Source: Pantanalinema sp. (GTDB lineage: Bacteria > Cyanobacteriota > Sericytochromatia > S15B-MN24 > UBA4093). From it: a stretch of DNA of 64,000 nt. How positions within the stretch are numbered: position 1 is the stretch's first letter; the number at the start of each line of letters is the position of its first letter. Of this stretch, positions 27,911 through 38,027 are shown piece by piece. The stretch is from contig DATNQI010000004.1 in NCBI GenBank assembly GCA_036704125.1, positions 1 through 64,000 of the forward strand, in the 5' to 3' direction. The notes beneath the pieces were generated by a model. The model did no database searches. It worked only from the letters and a program-made list of their open reading frames with translations, and had not been told where the DNA came from. The position numbers and the translations under genes were made by a program.

Positions 27911-27991
27911 GGCCGCCCCCTCCAGATCTCCGTCGAGGATGGGGAGGGGCGAAAGGTCTTGGTTGCTGATGGGAAGCTGGTTCACCCCCTC

Positions 27992-28021
27992 ATTATAGCC
28001 CCTGCCGCCGGGCGGCAACAA
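27992..28021 (-). promoter_or_regulatory. Sigma-70-type promoter of alr
   Basis: On the minus strand TTGTTG (28016-28021) and a perfect TATAAT (27992-27997) are 18 bases apart. Transcription would start near 27985, leaving a leader of about 75 bases before the alr ATG. The upstream spacer contains a small GCCGCC/GGCGGC dyad. Confidence 0.65.
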
Positions 28022-28152
28022 GGCTGCCGCCTTGTCGCGCTGTTCTTAATCGACGCTTTCTTCAAGCTTAGCCATGCGTTAAGAAAGCTGGCTTCCCGTG
28101 CGTCGACAACCCTAGAAAGGTCCCTGATTTCCCCGACCGGCGAGGAGCTGCC

Positions 28153-28836
28153 ATGCGAACCTGCTACCAACACGCCAAGATCGAAGCCGTGGCCCACTGC
28201 CGCCGCTGCAAGCTGCCGGTCTGCTTCCACTGCGTCGAGGACCAGTACTGTCCCGATTGCGTCAAGCTCCAGCGCTACATCCACCTGGGCCGCACCGGGG
28301 CGCGCAAGCCCCAGCTGGTCGAGACCCCGGTGGTGCGCTCGAAGACCATGGAGCTGATGATCCAGCGCCTGCAGGCCCAGGCCTTCGATCCGGACGCGGC
28401 GAGCCGCCCCGGATCCAGGCCCGCTCGCCGCGCGGCCCCCAAGCGCGCGATCAAGACGCGGACCCCCCTTCGCTACGGCATGCTGCTGCCCGGCATCTCC
28501 CCGCTCATCAAGGTCACGCGCTCGCCCCTGAGCCGCCTTGCCATGGTCGCCGTCACCGCCTTCGGCCTCGGCGCCTTCTTCGCCCACCCCCGCACCAGCT
28601 ACGCCGAGCCGGCTCCGGCGGTGGCGCAGGCCGCGCCCGCCGCGACCGCCCTTGCCCCCGAGCCCGAGGTCCGCGTGCACTACAAGCCGGTCTACATCTA
28701 CCTGGACGAGAAGGCCCCTGCCGCCGCGCGGCAGGCCGCCCGCCCCGCCGTGGCACCCGTCGCCCCGGCGATCGCGCAGGCCCGGCCGACCCAGGTCCGG
28801 GTCCACTACGCCCCTGCGATCGCCGGACTCCAGTAA
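28153..28836 (+). CDS. Membrane protein with N-terminal B-box-like zinc finger
   Basis: 227 residues. Residues 4-37 carry Cys and His in a zinc-binding pattern (CYQHAKIEAVAHCRRCKLPVC, then HCVEDQYCPDC), similar to B-box zinc fingers that occur before a membrane segment in bacterial proteins. One hydrophobic helix follows near residues 125-145 (LAMVAVTAFGLGAFFA). The tail is Ala/Pro-rich with two copies of a VRVHY-type strand (EVRVHYKPVYIYL and QVRVHYAPAIAG). GAGGAG precedes the ATG. The role is unknown. Confidence 0.75.
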   Translation: MRTCYQHAKIEAVAHCRRCKLPVCFHCVEDQYCPDCVKLQRYIHLGRTGARKPQLVETPVVRSKTMELMIQRLQAQAFDPDAASRPGSRPARRAAPKRAIKTRTPLRYGMLLPGISPLIKVTRSPLSRLAMVAVTAFGLGAFFAHPRTSYAEPAPAVAQAAPAATALAPEPEVRVHYKPVYIYLDEKAPAAARQAARPAVAPVAPAIAQARPTQVRVHYAPAIAGLQ

Positions 28837-28909
28837 CCCGCATCACCGCGAAGGCTCCTCGGCAGGGGCTAGCATGGGGCTCCCCGTCCTACTTCGAGGA
28901 GCCGCCCTG

Positions 28910-29260
28910 ATGGAAGCCCGAGAAACCCAGGCAGCCCATGCCCTGCGCCAGGTCAAGGCCCTTCAGGATCAAGGGCGATCCTTCGAGAGCATCGCCGCCG
29001 TCCTCACCGCCATCCCGCTGGAGGCCCACGACGACGAGCGGGCGCTGCTGCGCGCCGAGCTCGAGCGCGAGCGCGCGGCCCGGCATGCGACCGACAGGGT
29101 GCTCGCCGATCGGTGCAAGGAGCTGATGGCCCTGCGCGAATCTTACGACTTCGCCCGCGAGACGATCCGGGTCCTGGAGAGCCGGCTCTCGCGCCATGAA
29201 AGCGAGGCCCGCACCAAGGCGAGCCTCGCTCCCAGGTCTTCCTGGCTGAAATGGCGTTAG
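28910..29260 (+). CDS. Small coiled-coil protein
   Basis: 116 residues, highly charged and helical, with a heptad-like stretch RALLRAELERERAARHATDRVLADRCKE broken only by short turns, ending in a basic tail (SSWLKWR). The ATG at 28910 has GAGGAG eight bases upstream. A start at 28874 is possible but has a poorer ribosome site. No homologous family is recognised. The repeat copy A begins seven bases after its stop codon. Confidence 0.6.
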   Translation: MEARETQAAHALRQVKALQDQGRSFESIAAVLTAIPLEAHDDERALLRAELERERAARHATDRVLADRCKELMALRESYDFARETIRVLESRLSRHESEARTKASLAPRSSWLKWR

Positions 29261-29266
29261 AGCGCT

Positions 29267-29329
29267 CGACAAAACTGTTCCGCCAAGCCGCCCACGGCGG
29301 CCAAATAACTGGAATGCCCGGTTTTGTCG
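29267..29329 (+). repeat. Structured intergenic repeat, copy A
   Basis: Outer arms CGACAAAAC (29267-29275) and GTTTTGTCG (29321-29329) pair perfectly; an inner hairpin GCCGCC-CAC-GGCGGC lies at 29287-29301. Shares the conserved ACAAAACTGTTC and GGTTTTGT blocks with copies at 45392 and 50781, with compensating base changes in both stems. It lies between convergent genes. See findings for the attC comparison. Confidence 0.85.
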
Positions 29330-29341
29330 GGTGCGAACGAG

Positions 29342-30145
29342 CTAGCCGACCGTCACGTCGATCCCCTCGTCGAGGTCGCCTCCGCGGCGCAACGCCCAGC
29401 GGTTGGGGGTCTGGTAGCCCTCCGAGTTCTCCGAGAACTGGCCCGAGTTGGCCCCGCCCCCCTGGTGCGCCACCTCCACCTTCAGCTCCGTGGGCTTGAG
29501 GTTGTAGGAGGAAAGCACGCTCTGGATGGCGCCGAGCTGCTGCTCCAGCATGTCCTTGGCCTGCTGGTTGGCCGCCACCACCGACACGGCGACCGCTTGC
29601 TTCTGGAGGGTGAAGGTCATCTGCACCTGGCCCAGGTGCTCCGGGGCGATCTGCACCGAGAGGCGCGAGACGGGCTCCCCCTTCTGGGTCTGCTGCGAGA
29701 TCTGCGCCACGAAGAGGCTCGGGAAGTGCGCCTCGTGGATCGGAGCCCCCTCCTTGACCGCCTCGAGCACCTCGCTGGCCTGGTACAGCGGGAGGGGCTC
29801 GAAGACGCGCAGGGCGACCTGCTGGGTCGGGGGCATGGTTTCCGCGGGCTGGACCAGATCGCCCAGGGCCTTCATGAGCCATGCGGGCTTGGAGGCGGCG
29901 CTCGAAGCGATCGGTGCGGCGAAGGCCTCCGCGGCGCTGGGAGCGGCGACTTCGGGGGCCGGGGCCCAGCCGGGCGGCAGCACCCGGTTGAGGTGGGCGT
30001 CGAAGGCCTCCTTCGGCTTCTCCCTGCGCGCCTCGTCCACGCGCTTCTCGGCCGCCTCGTCCTCCTGCTTGATCTTGTCGGTGCTCGGAGGCGCCGCCAT
30101 GCGCTCGGCGGGAACGGAAATGGGAACAAACGCGTTCAGGTTCAT
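29342..30145 (-). CDS. FliK-like flagellar hook-length control domain protein
   Basis: 267 residues. The N-terminal 170 residues are Ala/Pro-rich and probably disordered. The C-terminal 75 residues match the Flg_hook domain of FliK: RLSVQIAPEHLGQVQMTFTL, VAVSVVAANQQAKDMLEQQL, then AIQSVLSSYNLKPTELKVEV. FliK sets hook length and switches export specificity of the flagellar type III apparatus. It directly follows a FliJ-like gene (16-base gap). No other flagellar genes are in the window, and the protein is shorter than typical FliK. Confidence 0.7.
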   Translation of the reverse strand: MNLNAFVPISVPAERMAAPPSTDKIKQEDEAAEKRVDEARREKPKEAFDAHLNRVLPPGWAPAPEVAAPSAAEAFAAPIASSAASKPAWLMKALGDLVQPAETMPPTQQVALRVFEPLPLYQASEVLEAVKEGAPIHEAHFPSLFVAQISQQTQKGEPVSRLSVQIAPEHLGQVQMTFTLQKQAVAVSVVAANQQAKDMLEQQLGAIQSVLSSYNLKPTELKVEVAHQGGGANSGQFSENSEGYQTPNRWALRRGGDLDEGIDVTVG

Positions 30146-30160
30146 CGTGGCCCCCCTTCT

Positions 30161-30766
30161 TTAGTTGCGTCCCCACTCGGCGTTCAGGCGCTCCGCCTCG
30201 GCCTGGGCGGTCGCCAGGAACCCCTGCATCCAGGCGGATTCGGCGAGCATGAGCTCACTTTGCTCCATGGCCGCGCGCCGCTCCTCGTACTCGGCGTCCT
30301 CTTCCTCCTGGGAGCGGCGCACCCGCTGCTTGGCCTGGTACATGTTGGCGGCCATCTCGTCGCCCCGGATGCCCTCCAGGCGCTTCTCCTCGGCGAGCCA
30401 GCGCTCGTGCAGCTTCTCCTTGTGCTTCTTGATGATCTCGCTGTCGCGCTGGGCCTTCTTGTAGGCGACCTCGCCCTGGGCGACCCTGTCCTGGGCGAGC
30501 TGAAGCTTCTTCTGCTGGGCGGCGATCTTGTCCTTGAAGGAGGCCGCGTAGTCGTTGGCCATCTGCACGTCCGCGGTGCGGCCTGCCTCGAGGTGCTGGT
30601 TCATCTGGCGCTGGGCGGTCTGCTCGCGGAGCCTGAGGTCGTCGAGCAGGTCCTGCTCGACCTGAAGCGCGCGCTTGAGCTCGGCGAGCGCGAGCTTGAG
30701 GTTGTCCTCGTTCTTGACGCGCATGTTGAGGACATTCTGCAGGCGGTACTTGAACTTGCCGGCCAT
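30161..30766 (-). CDS. FliJ-like flagellar/type III export protein
   Basis: 201 residues, nearly all coiled coil. The start MAGKFKYRLQNVLNMRVKNED is the hallmark of FliJ (YRLQxVLxxR...E). FliJ is the stalk-like component of the export ATPase FliI. The protein is longer than the usual 145-150 residues. AAGGAGG precedes the ATG. Together with the following FliK-like gene it makes a two-gene export unit next to a J-domain protein. The closest alternative is YscO of virulence type III systems. Confidence 0.7.
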   Translation of the reverse strand: MAGKFKYRLQNVLNMRVKNEDNLKLALAELKRALQVEQDLLDDLRLREQTAQRQMNQHLEAGRTADVQMANDYAASFKDKIAAQQKKLQLAQDRVAQGEVAYKKAQRDSEIIKKHKEKLHERWLAEEKRLEGIRGDEMAANMYQAKQRVRRSQEEEDAEYEERRAAMEQSELMLAESAWMQGFLATAQAEAERLNAEWGRN

Positions 30767-30851
30767 GCCGCCTCCTTAAAAAGCCGCAGGCGCTTGCGCG
30801 AACGGTTTCAACCGAGGGAAACATACCCGGAGCGCAAAGCGGGGAAACGGG

Positions 30852-31628
30852 CTACTTTCGGCCGAAGATCGCCCCCAGGAGCGTCTGCAGCAGGGAGGTG
30901 CGCTTCTTCTTGAAGCTGAGCTGCTTGGTGACCTTGGCCTTGGCGGCCGCCTTGCGCTTGGCGGCAGCCGAGACGGGCTCGGGCTCGCCCTTGCCCTTCT
31001 TTTTCTTCTTGCCCTTCTTGTCCTTGGCCGCTCGGGCTTCCTCTTCCTCCTCCTGGGCCTTCTCCTGGGCACGGATCAGGCTGCGGATCTTGAGGGCGAG
31101 CTGGTCCTTGGGCTCGAGCTTGAGGGCGGCCTGGACCTCGGTCATGGCGTAGGAGAGCCAGCCCAGGCGCTGGTAGGTCACCGCCAGCATGGTGTGGTAC
31201 TGGGCCACGTCGGGATCGATCCGGATGGCCTCCTTGAAGGCGTCCATGGCCGGCCGGAATTTCTTGTCCATCTGGTAGGCCTGGCCGATGCGGAACTTCT
31301 TGTCGGCGAGCTCGCGGCGCTCGGCCAGCTCCTCGGCGCTCAGGACGCGCGGTGCTCCCTCGAAGGCAAGATCGGGGTTGCCCGCGCCCATCTGGCGCAT
31401 GAAGTCGTACTCGTTGCGCTGCTCGGCATCCTTTAGGACGTTGTAGGCAAGGGAGACCTTGGCGAAGGCCGCCTGGGCGGCCTCGCGCTCGGCGTCGCTC
31501 TTGTCGACGTACTTGTCCGGGTGCAGCTTGACCGCAAGCTTCTTGTAGGCCTTGCGGATGGTGGCGTCATCCGCGTCGGTCTCGACGCCAAGCACCGCGT
31601 AGTGATCATCATCCTGGGCGAAGTCCAC
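30852..31628 (-). CDS. J-domain protein with TPR segment and lysine-rich tail
   Basis: 258 residues from GTG. The N-terminal J domain contains YAVLGVETDADDATIRKAYKKLAVKLHPDK, including the HPD tripeptide that stimulates DnaK ATPase. A middle segment resembles one or two TPRs (AMDAFKEAIRIDPDVAQYHTMLAV). The tail has long Lys/Glu runs (KKGKKKKKGKG) and ends basic, suggesting binding to nucleic acid or ribosomes. It lacks the Gly/Phe and zinc regions of DnaJ, so it is a specialised co-chaperone. Confidence 0.88.
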   Translation of the reverse strand: MDFAQDDDHYAVLGVETDADDATIRKAYKKLAVKLHPDKYVDKSDAEREAAQAAFAKVSLAYNVLKDAEQRNEYDFMRQMGAGNPDLAFEGAPRVLSAEELAERRELADKKFRIGQAYQMDKKFRPAMDAFKEAIRIDPDVAQYHTMLAVTYQRLGWLSYAMTEVQAALKLEPKDQLALKIRSLIRAQEKAQEEEEEARAAKDKKGKKKKKGKGEPEPVSAAAKRKAAAKAKVTKQLSFKKKRTSLLQTLLGAIFGRK

Positions 31629-31659
31629 GGGGTCGTTCCTTCTCTTTACGCGAGAGTGT

Positions 31660-32385
31660 CTAGCGCAACAGGCTCATGGCGGTGTCGAGCCGGGTCTGGT
31701 AGTCACTGGTCAGCAGGTGCTCCAGGCACTCGTCGTCGAGCGAACGGCGCTCGACGGCAGGCGAGAGGCAGTTGATGACGGTTCGCGTGACCGGGTGGTG
31801 GGTCCACTGCGAGATCGCCTCGGGACGCAGGCGCAGGGCCCGGCTCCAGAAACGCTCGGCAGCCTGATAATACTCCAGCCCGCTCGTGTCGTCGAGGGCC
31901 ACGCAGCAGTGGCCGGCCAGCTCGAAGGCCAGCCCCACCCCCCACATCTCGGCGTTGCTGTCGCTGGAGTAGCCCGGCAAGCTGCGCAGGGCCTCCTCGA
32001 CGAAGATCAAGGCGCGCCGGTAGGCGGCGTCCGCGGTCCGCGGGCGCCTGGATCGGTCGTAGAGGGTGCCGGCGCGCAGCATGTCGCGGATCAGGTTGTG
32101 GAAGAGGCCGAAGCCGGGCCTGCCCTGGTCGATCAGCTGGTGGCCCGAGACGTCGAGGCCGAGCTGCTGCTGGGCCACGATCTCGAGGCAGCGCGCCGCC
32201 TGGTAGGGCTGGCCGATGGCCACCAGGTGATCCACCACGCGGGTGACCTCGGCCTCCGAGAGGCCGGCCACGTTGAGGATGGCGAAGGAGAGCTGGCTCG
32301 GGTTGTCGAGGTCGAGCTCCAGGGCCTCGCCGGGCGCCGGGCGCCACAGGTCGGGTCGATCCTCGAAATGGTCTTCCGGATGCAT
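31660..32385 (-). CDS. Hypothetical helical protein
   Basis: 241 residues without a recognised family. No signal peptide or membrane segment. The helices (AAYRRALIFVEEALRSLPG, LEYYQAAERFWSRALRLRPEA) look like degenerate TPRs. GGGGGG lies about six bases before the ATG. It is 31 bases upstream of the J-domain gene and may be co-transcribed with it, which hints at a chaperone-linked role, but that is speculation. Confidence 0.65.
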   Translation of the reverse strand: MHPEDHFEDRPDLWRPAPGEALELDLDNPSQLSFAILNVAGLSEAEVTRVVDHLVAIGQPYQAARCLEIVAQQQLGLDVSGHQLIDQGRPGFGLFHNLIRDMLRAGTLYDRSRRPRTADAAYRRALIFVEEALRSLPGYSSDSNAEMWGVGLAFELAGHCCVALDDTSGLEYYQAAERFWSRALRLRPEAISQWTHHPVTRTVINCLSPAVERRSLDDECLEHLLTSDYQTRLDTAMSLLR

Positions 32386-32492
32386 GGCTTGCCCCCCGTG
32401 ATCGAGTCCCCCCCTCTGGCGCGGGGTCCTACGGGTATTCTACCCAGGAGAGGCGCTCGATTGCAGGGCAGACGCGATGATAGAATAGGGCC

Positions 32493-34316
32493 ATGTCGAA
32501 GATTCAGCGCCTTCCTCTCCACATCGCCAACCAGATCGCCGCGGGCGAGGTCGTCGAGCGACCGAGCTCCGTGGTCAAGGAGCTCGTCGAGAACGCCATC
32601 GACGCGGGCGCGACGCGGATCCAGGTGATCGCCTCGGACGGCGGGCGAACGCTCACCATCGTGGACGACGGCCTGGGAATGCCCCCCGACGAGGCGCCCA
32701 TCGCCTTCGAGCGCTTCGCCACCAGCAAGATCCAGGACGCCGAGGACCTCTGGAAGCTCACGACCATGGGCTTTCGCGGCGAGGCCTTGCCCTCGATCGC
32801 CTCGATCGCGAAGGTCACCTGCACCACCCGCCGGCGCGGCGCCGACTCCGGCGTGAGGGTCTACCTCGAGGGGGGCGCCGAGCCCGTGGTCACCCCGGTG
32901 GGCTGCCCCGAGGGCACGACCATGCGCGTGGAGGACCTGTTCTTCAACACGCCCGCCCGGCGCAAGTTCCTGCGCGCCGACTCGACCGAGCTTTCTCACG
33001 TGAGCGAGACCGTCACCGCCCTCGCCCTGGCGCACCCAGGGATCCACGTCAGCCTCAGGGTCAACGAGCGCAACGTCTTCGACACCGCGGGCGCCTTCGA
33101 CCTGGAGACCACCGCGCGCCTGGTGCTCGGCGGCGAGATCGCAGGCCAGCTGTTGCCGGTCTCGGGCGAGAGCCCCCACGGCACCGTCCAGGGCCTGGTG
33201 AGCCCGCCGGAGCTGATCCGCAGCGATCGCTCCAAGCAGTGGTTCTTCCTCAACGGCCGCGCCGTGCGCCACCCGATGCTCGCCAGGGCCGTCGAGGAGG
33301 CCCTGATGGGCCACATCCCCCACGGTCGTCACCCCCTCTACATCCTCTCCTTGACGGTCGATCCGGCTCGGGTGGACGTGAACGTCCACCCCACCAAGAA
33401 GGAGATCCGCCTGGCGGATTCCCAGAGCTTCTTCATCCTGGTGCGCGAGGCGGTCGCTCGCGCCCTGCTCAAGAGCCCGCAGCCCATGCCCGCGTTCGGG
33501 GCGGCGCCGGCCTTCGCCCCGTCGATCCCGGCGCCCGGCGCCTCGACTGGGGCCGGCTTCTCGGGCTCTCCTGCCTTCAGGGGTCAGGCCGAGCGCCCCA
33601 CCGTCGAGCAGAACCGGGCGGCCTTCGACGCCTACCGCCCGGCCTTCGCGCCCAGCGCCCCCACGGCCGCCGAGCCCCGCCCGGTCTACCAGGTGCCCCT
33701 GCCGGCAGGGGCCGCGCCGGTGGTGGCCACCGGCCGCGAGGACACCTTCCCCTGGGACAAGGTCAAGATCATCGGGCAGCTGCACGACACCTTCATCATG
33801 CTGGAGCACCCGGACGGGCTTTACCTCCTGGACCAGCACAACTCGCATGAGCGCTACCTCTACGAGCACATGACCCCCGCCGAGGTCACGAGCCAGGAGC
33901 TGCTCTTGCCTCTGACCCTCGCGCTCGGCCCCGCCGAGCAGGAGGCGCTCGCCGATCACCTCGCCCCTCTGGGCGAACTGGGCTTCGTCATCGAGCCCTT
34001 CGGAGAGGGAACCTGGGCGATCCGGGCGGTTCCCGGCTTCTTGCCCATGGCCGAGGCCGAGCAGACGGTTCGGGACCTGCTGGGCAAGGCGGCCGAGGCG
34101 CGCTTCGTCTCGCCCGCGAACAAGGAGGACAAGTGGCGGGTCACCATCGCCTGTCACTCGGCCACCCGCGCGGGCGATCGCCTCACCATGGAGCAGATGC
34201 AGCGGATCGTCGAGCTGTGGCGCAAGTGCGACCAGCCCTTCACCTGCCCCCACGGCCGCCCCACGGGCTTTTTGCTCGGCATGAACGAGCTGCAGCGCCG
34301 CTGCCTGCGGAGCTAG
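32493..34316 (+). CDS. mutL: DNA mismatch repair protein MutL (endonuclease type)
   Basis: 607 residues. The GHKL ATPase N-terminus shows IAAGEVVERPSSVVKELVENAIDAG, DDGLGM, and GFRGEALPSIASI. A Pro/Ala-rich linker spans about 330-425. The C-terminal dimerisation domain has DQHNSHERYLYE, which fits the metal-binding endonuclease motif DQHA(x2)E(x4)E with Asn for Ala, plus ACHSATR and CPHGRPT, both parts of the same active site. So this is a nicking MutL as in MutH-less bacteria. mutS is not in the window. Confidence 0.96.
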   Translation: MSKIQRLPLHIANQIAAGEVVERPSSVVKELVENAIDAGATRIQVIASDGGRTLTIVDDGLGMPPDEAPIAFERFATSKIQDAEDLWKLTTMGFRGEALPSIASIAKVTCTTRRRGADSGVRVYLEGGAEPVVTPVGCPEGTTMRVEDLFFNTPARRKFLRADSTELSHVSETVTALALAHPGIHVSLRVNERNVFDTAGAFDLETTARLVLGGEIAGQLLPVSGESPHGTVQGLVSPPELIRSDRSKQWFFLNGRAVRHPMLARAVEEALMGHIPHGRHPLYILSLTVDPARVDVNVHPTKKEIRLADSQSFFILVREAVARALLKSPQPMPAFGAAPAFAPSIPAPGASTGAGFSGSPAFRGQAERPTVEQNRAAFDAYRPAFAPSAPTAAEPRPVYQVPLPAGAAPVVATGREDTFPWDKVKIIGQLHDTFIMLEHPDGLYLLDQHNSHERYLYEHMTPAEVTSQELLLPLTLALGPAEQEALADHLAPLGELGFVIEPFGEGTWAIRAVPGFLPMAEAEQTVRDLLGKAAEARFVSPANKEDKWRVTIACHSATRAGDRLTMEQMQRIVELWRKCDQPFTCPHGRPTGFLLGMNELQRRCLRS

Positions 34317-34413
34317 CGCTTTCTCGGAACGAGAATCGCGGCATGTGAGCGATCATGTGATCGCGGAGCGCTAGATTGCTCCTGGCATCGTTCGAAGGAA
34401 AGGAGCACCCCCC

Positions 34414-35076
34414 ATGCGTCGACGTGACTGGATGACCGCCCTGCTCGCCGCAGTACTCGGCGCCTGCGCAGCCTCTCCCGCCTTGGCGGGCACCGGCCCG
34501 CGCAGCGACATCACCGGGGGCCACTGGGCCGTCGGCGTCGACAAGGGCGCCTTCTCGCTGGATCTCGGCCTGAGCGATCACCTGACCGTCGGAGTCGATG
34601 CCCGCTCGGAGGACGTGGGGACCGCCTGGAGCGGGGTCGGCGCTCATGCGACCTACCGCCTCATCGGCAAGAACGACGGCTGGAACCTGGCCCTCGGCGG
34701 CCGCATGAGCGTTCCGGCGGACCAGGTCGCGGCGCTCGCGGACTCAAGGGTCCGCGACGTGACGGGGGCCGTGGGATACATGGGGGCCGCGAGCGGCTAC
34801 GTGCTGCTTTCGCTCCCCCTGACCGGCTGGTTCGTGCTGCGCTACCCCGTCGGGCTCACCTACTACCTGGGGGCCGGGCAGAACGGCGGGACGCCCTGGG
34901 CCTTCGGCAGCGACGCGTGGCGGCCCGGCGATGGACGCACCGCCTCGGTCACGACCCCCAGCAGCACCGTCTACTTCCCTGCCCTCCAGTTCCTGCCGGA
35001 AGCCGCCTTCAAGCTCTGGGGCTTCGAGGCGACCCTGTTCGGGAGCAGCATCGCCGGCATTCGCCTGACGTTCTAG
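34414..35076 (+). CDS. Secreted hypothetical protein, possible outer-membrane barrel
   Basis: 220 residues. A signal peptide (MTALLAAVLGACAASPALAG) ends near residue 26; a Cys within it could also mark a lipobox, but the Ala-x-Ala site is a better fit. The mature part alternates short strands (AVGVDKGAFSLDLGLSDHLTVGVDA, GAHATYRLIGKNDGWNLALGGRM) and ends with a phenylalanine (GIRLTF), as barrel proteins do. AAAGGAG precedes the ATG. No family recognised. Confidence 0.7.
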   Translation: MRRRDWMTALLAAVLGACAASPALAGTGPRSDITGGHWAVGVDKGAFSLDLGLSDHLTVGVDARSEDVGTAWSGVGAHATYRLIGKNDGWNLALGGRMSVPADQVAALADSRVRDVTGAVGYMGAASGYVLLSLPLTGWFVLRYPVGLTYYLGAGQNGGTPWAFGSDAWRPGDGRTASVTTPSSTVYFPALQFLPEAAFKLWGFEATLFGSSIAGIRLTF

Positions 35077-35099
35077 CGAGAATCCACCAAGGGCGATTC

Positions 35100-35122
35100 C
35101 CCCGCCCCCCGGTGGGGCGGGG
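35100..35122. terminator. GC-rich hairpin at convergent gene ends (family copy 3)
   Basis: Nine-base-pair stem CCCCGCCCC/GGGGCGGGG with loop CCGGT, the reverse complement of the loop in copies 2 and 4. It lies between the convergent secreted-protein gene and clpB. Confidence 0.6.
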
Positions 35123-35128
35123 AGGAAG

Positions 35129-37732
<2,604 letters not shown>

Positions 37733-37791
37733 CTGAGCCTCCTTTTGTTGCATGGGCGCGTCAGGGCGGGGGGCGATCGCGAGATTTCAAA

Positions 37792-37821
37792 GTCATATAA
37801 CTTGAGTGGCCGGATGTCAAG
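37792..37821 (-). promoter_or_regulatory. clpB promoter with HAIR-like HspR operator
   Basis: On the minus strand TTGACA (37815-37820) and TATGAC (37792-37797) are 17 bases apart. Overlapping the -35 is CTTGAGT-N7-TGTCAAG (37801-37821, plus-strand reading), which differs from the HAIR consensus CTTGAGT-N7-ACTCAAG at two positions. HAIR is the site of the heat-shock repressor HspR, which controls dnaK and clpB in actinobacteria, Deinococcus and others. hspR itself is not in this window. Confidence 0.6.
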
Positions 37822-37902
37822 TGGATCCTCCCCGAGCGGGGAGAAGTGAAGCCCCGGGCGGGATCCGGGCGAGTTGCGCGATCCTCGCTTGCCTAAGCTG
37901 TT

Positions 37903-37917
37903 AACTTATGTTAAGTT
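37903..37917. promoter_or_regulatory. Palindrome upstream of the PucR-type regulator
   Basis: AACTTA-TGT-TAAGTT (37903-37917) is an AT-rich perfect inverted repeat in a very GC-rich region, 110 bases before the gene start. It is a candidate operator or a promoter -10 region, possibly for autoregulation. Confidence 0.4.
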
Positions 37918-38027
37918 GTAACAACACTTTACAAATCGATACTCGGCGGCCCGTGAGGACCCCGATCCCCATGGGCTCCAGGCGCTTCTTCCGCACCGTC
38001 GGGCCGCTTTCGAGGGAGGGATTCAGG

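Noticed and set aside
29267-29329. Calling repeat copy A a functional attC site
   Set aside because: Its triplet is GAC/GTC rather than the conserved AAC/GTT, so only copy C has exact core sites; A and B are kept as members of the repeat family only.
37832-37847. Small CTCCCC/GGGGAG hairpin between clpB and the PucR gene
   Set aside because: Six base pairs in a very GC-rich region can arise by chance; it is not at a transcript end.
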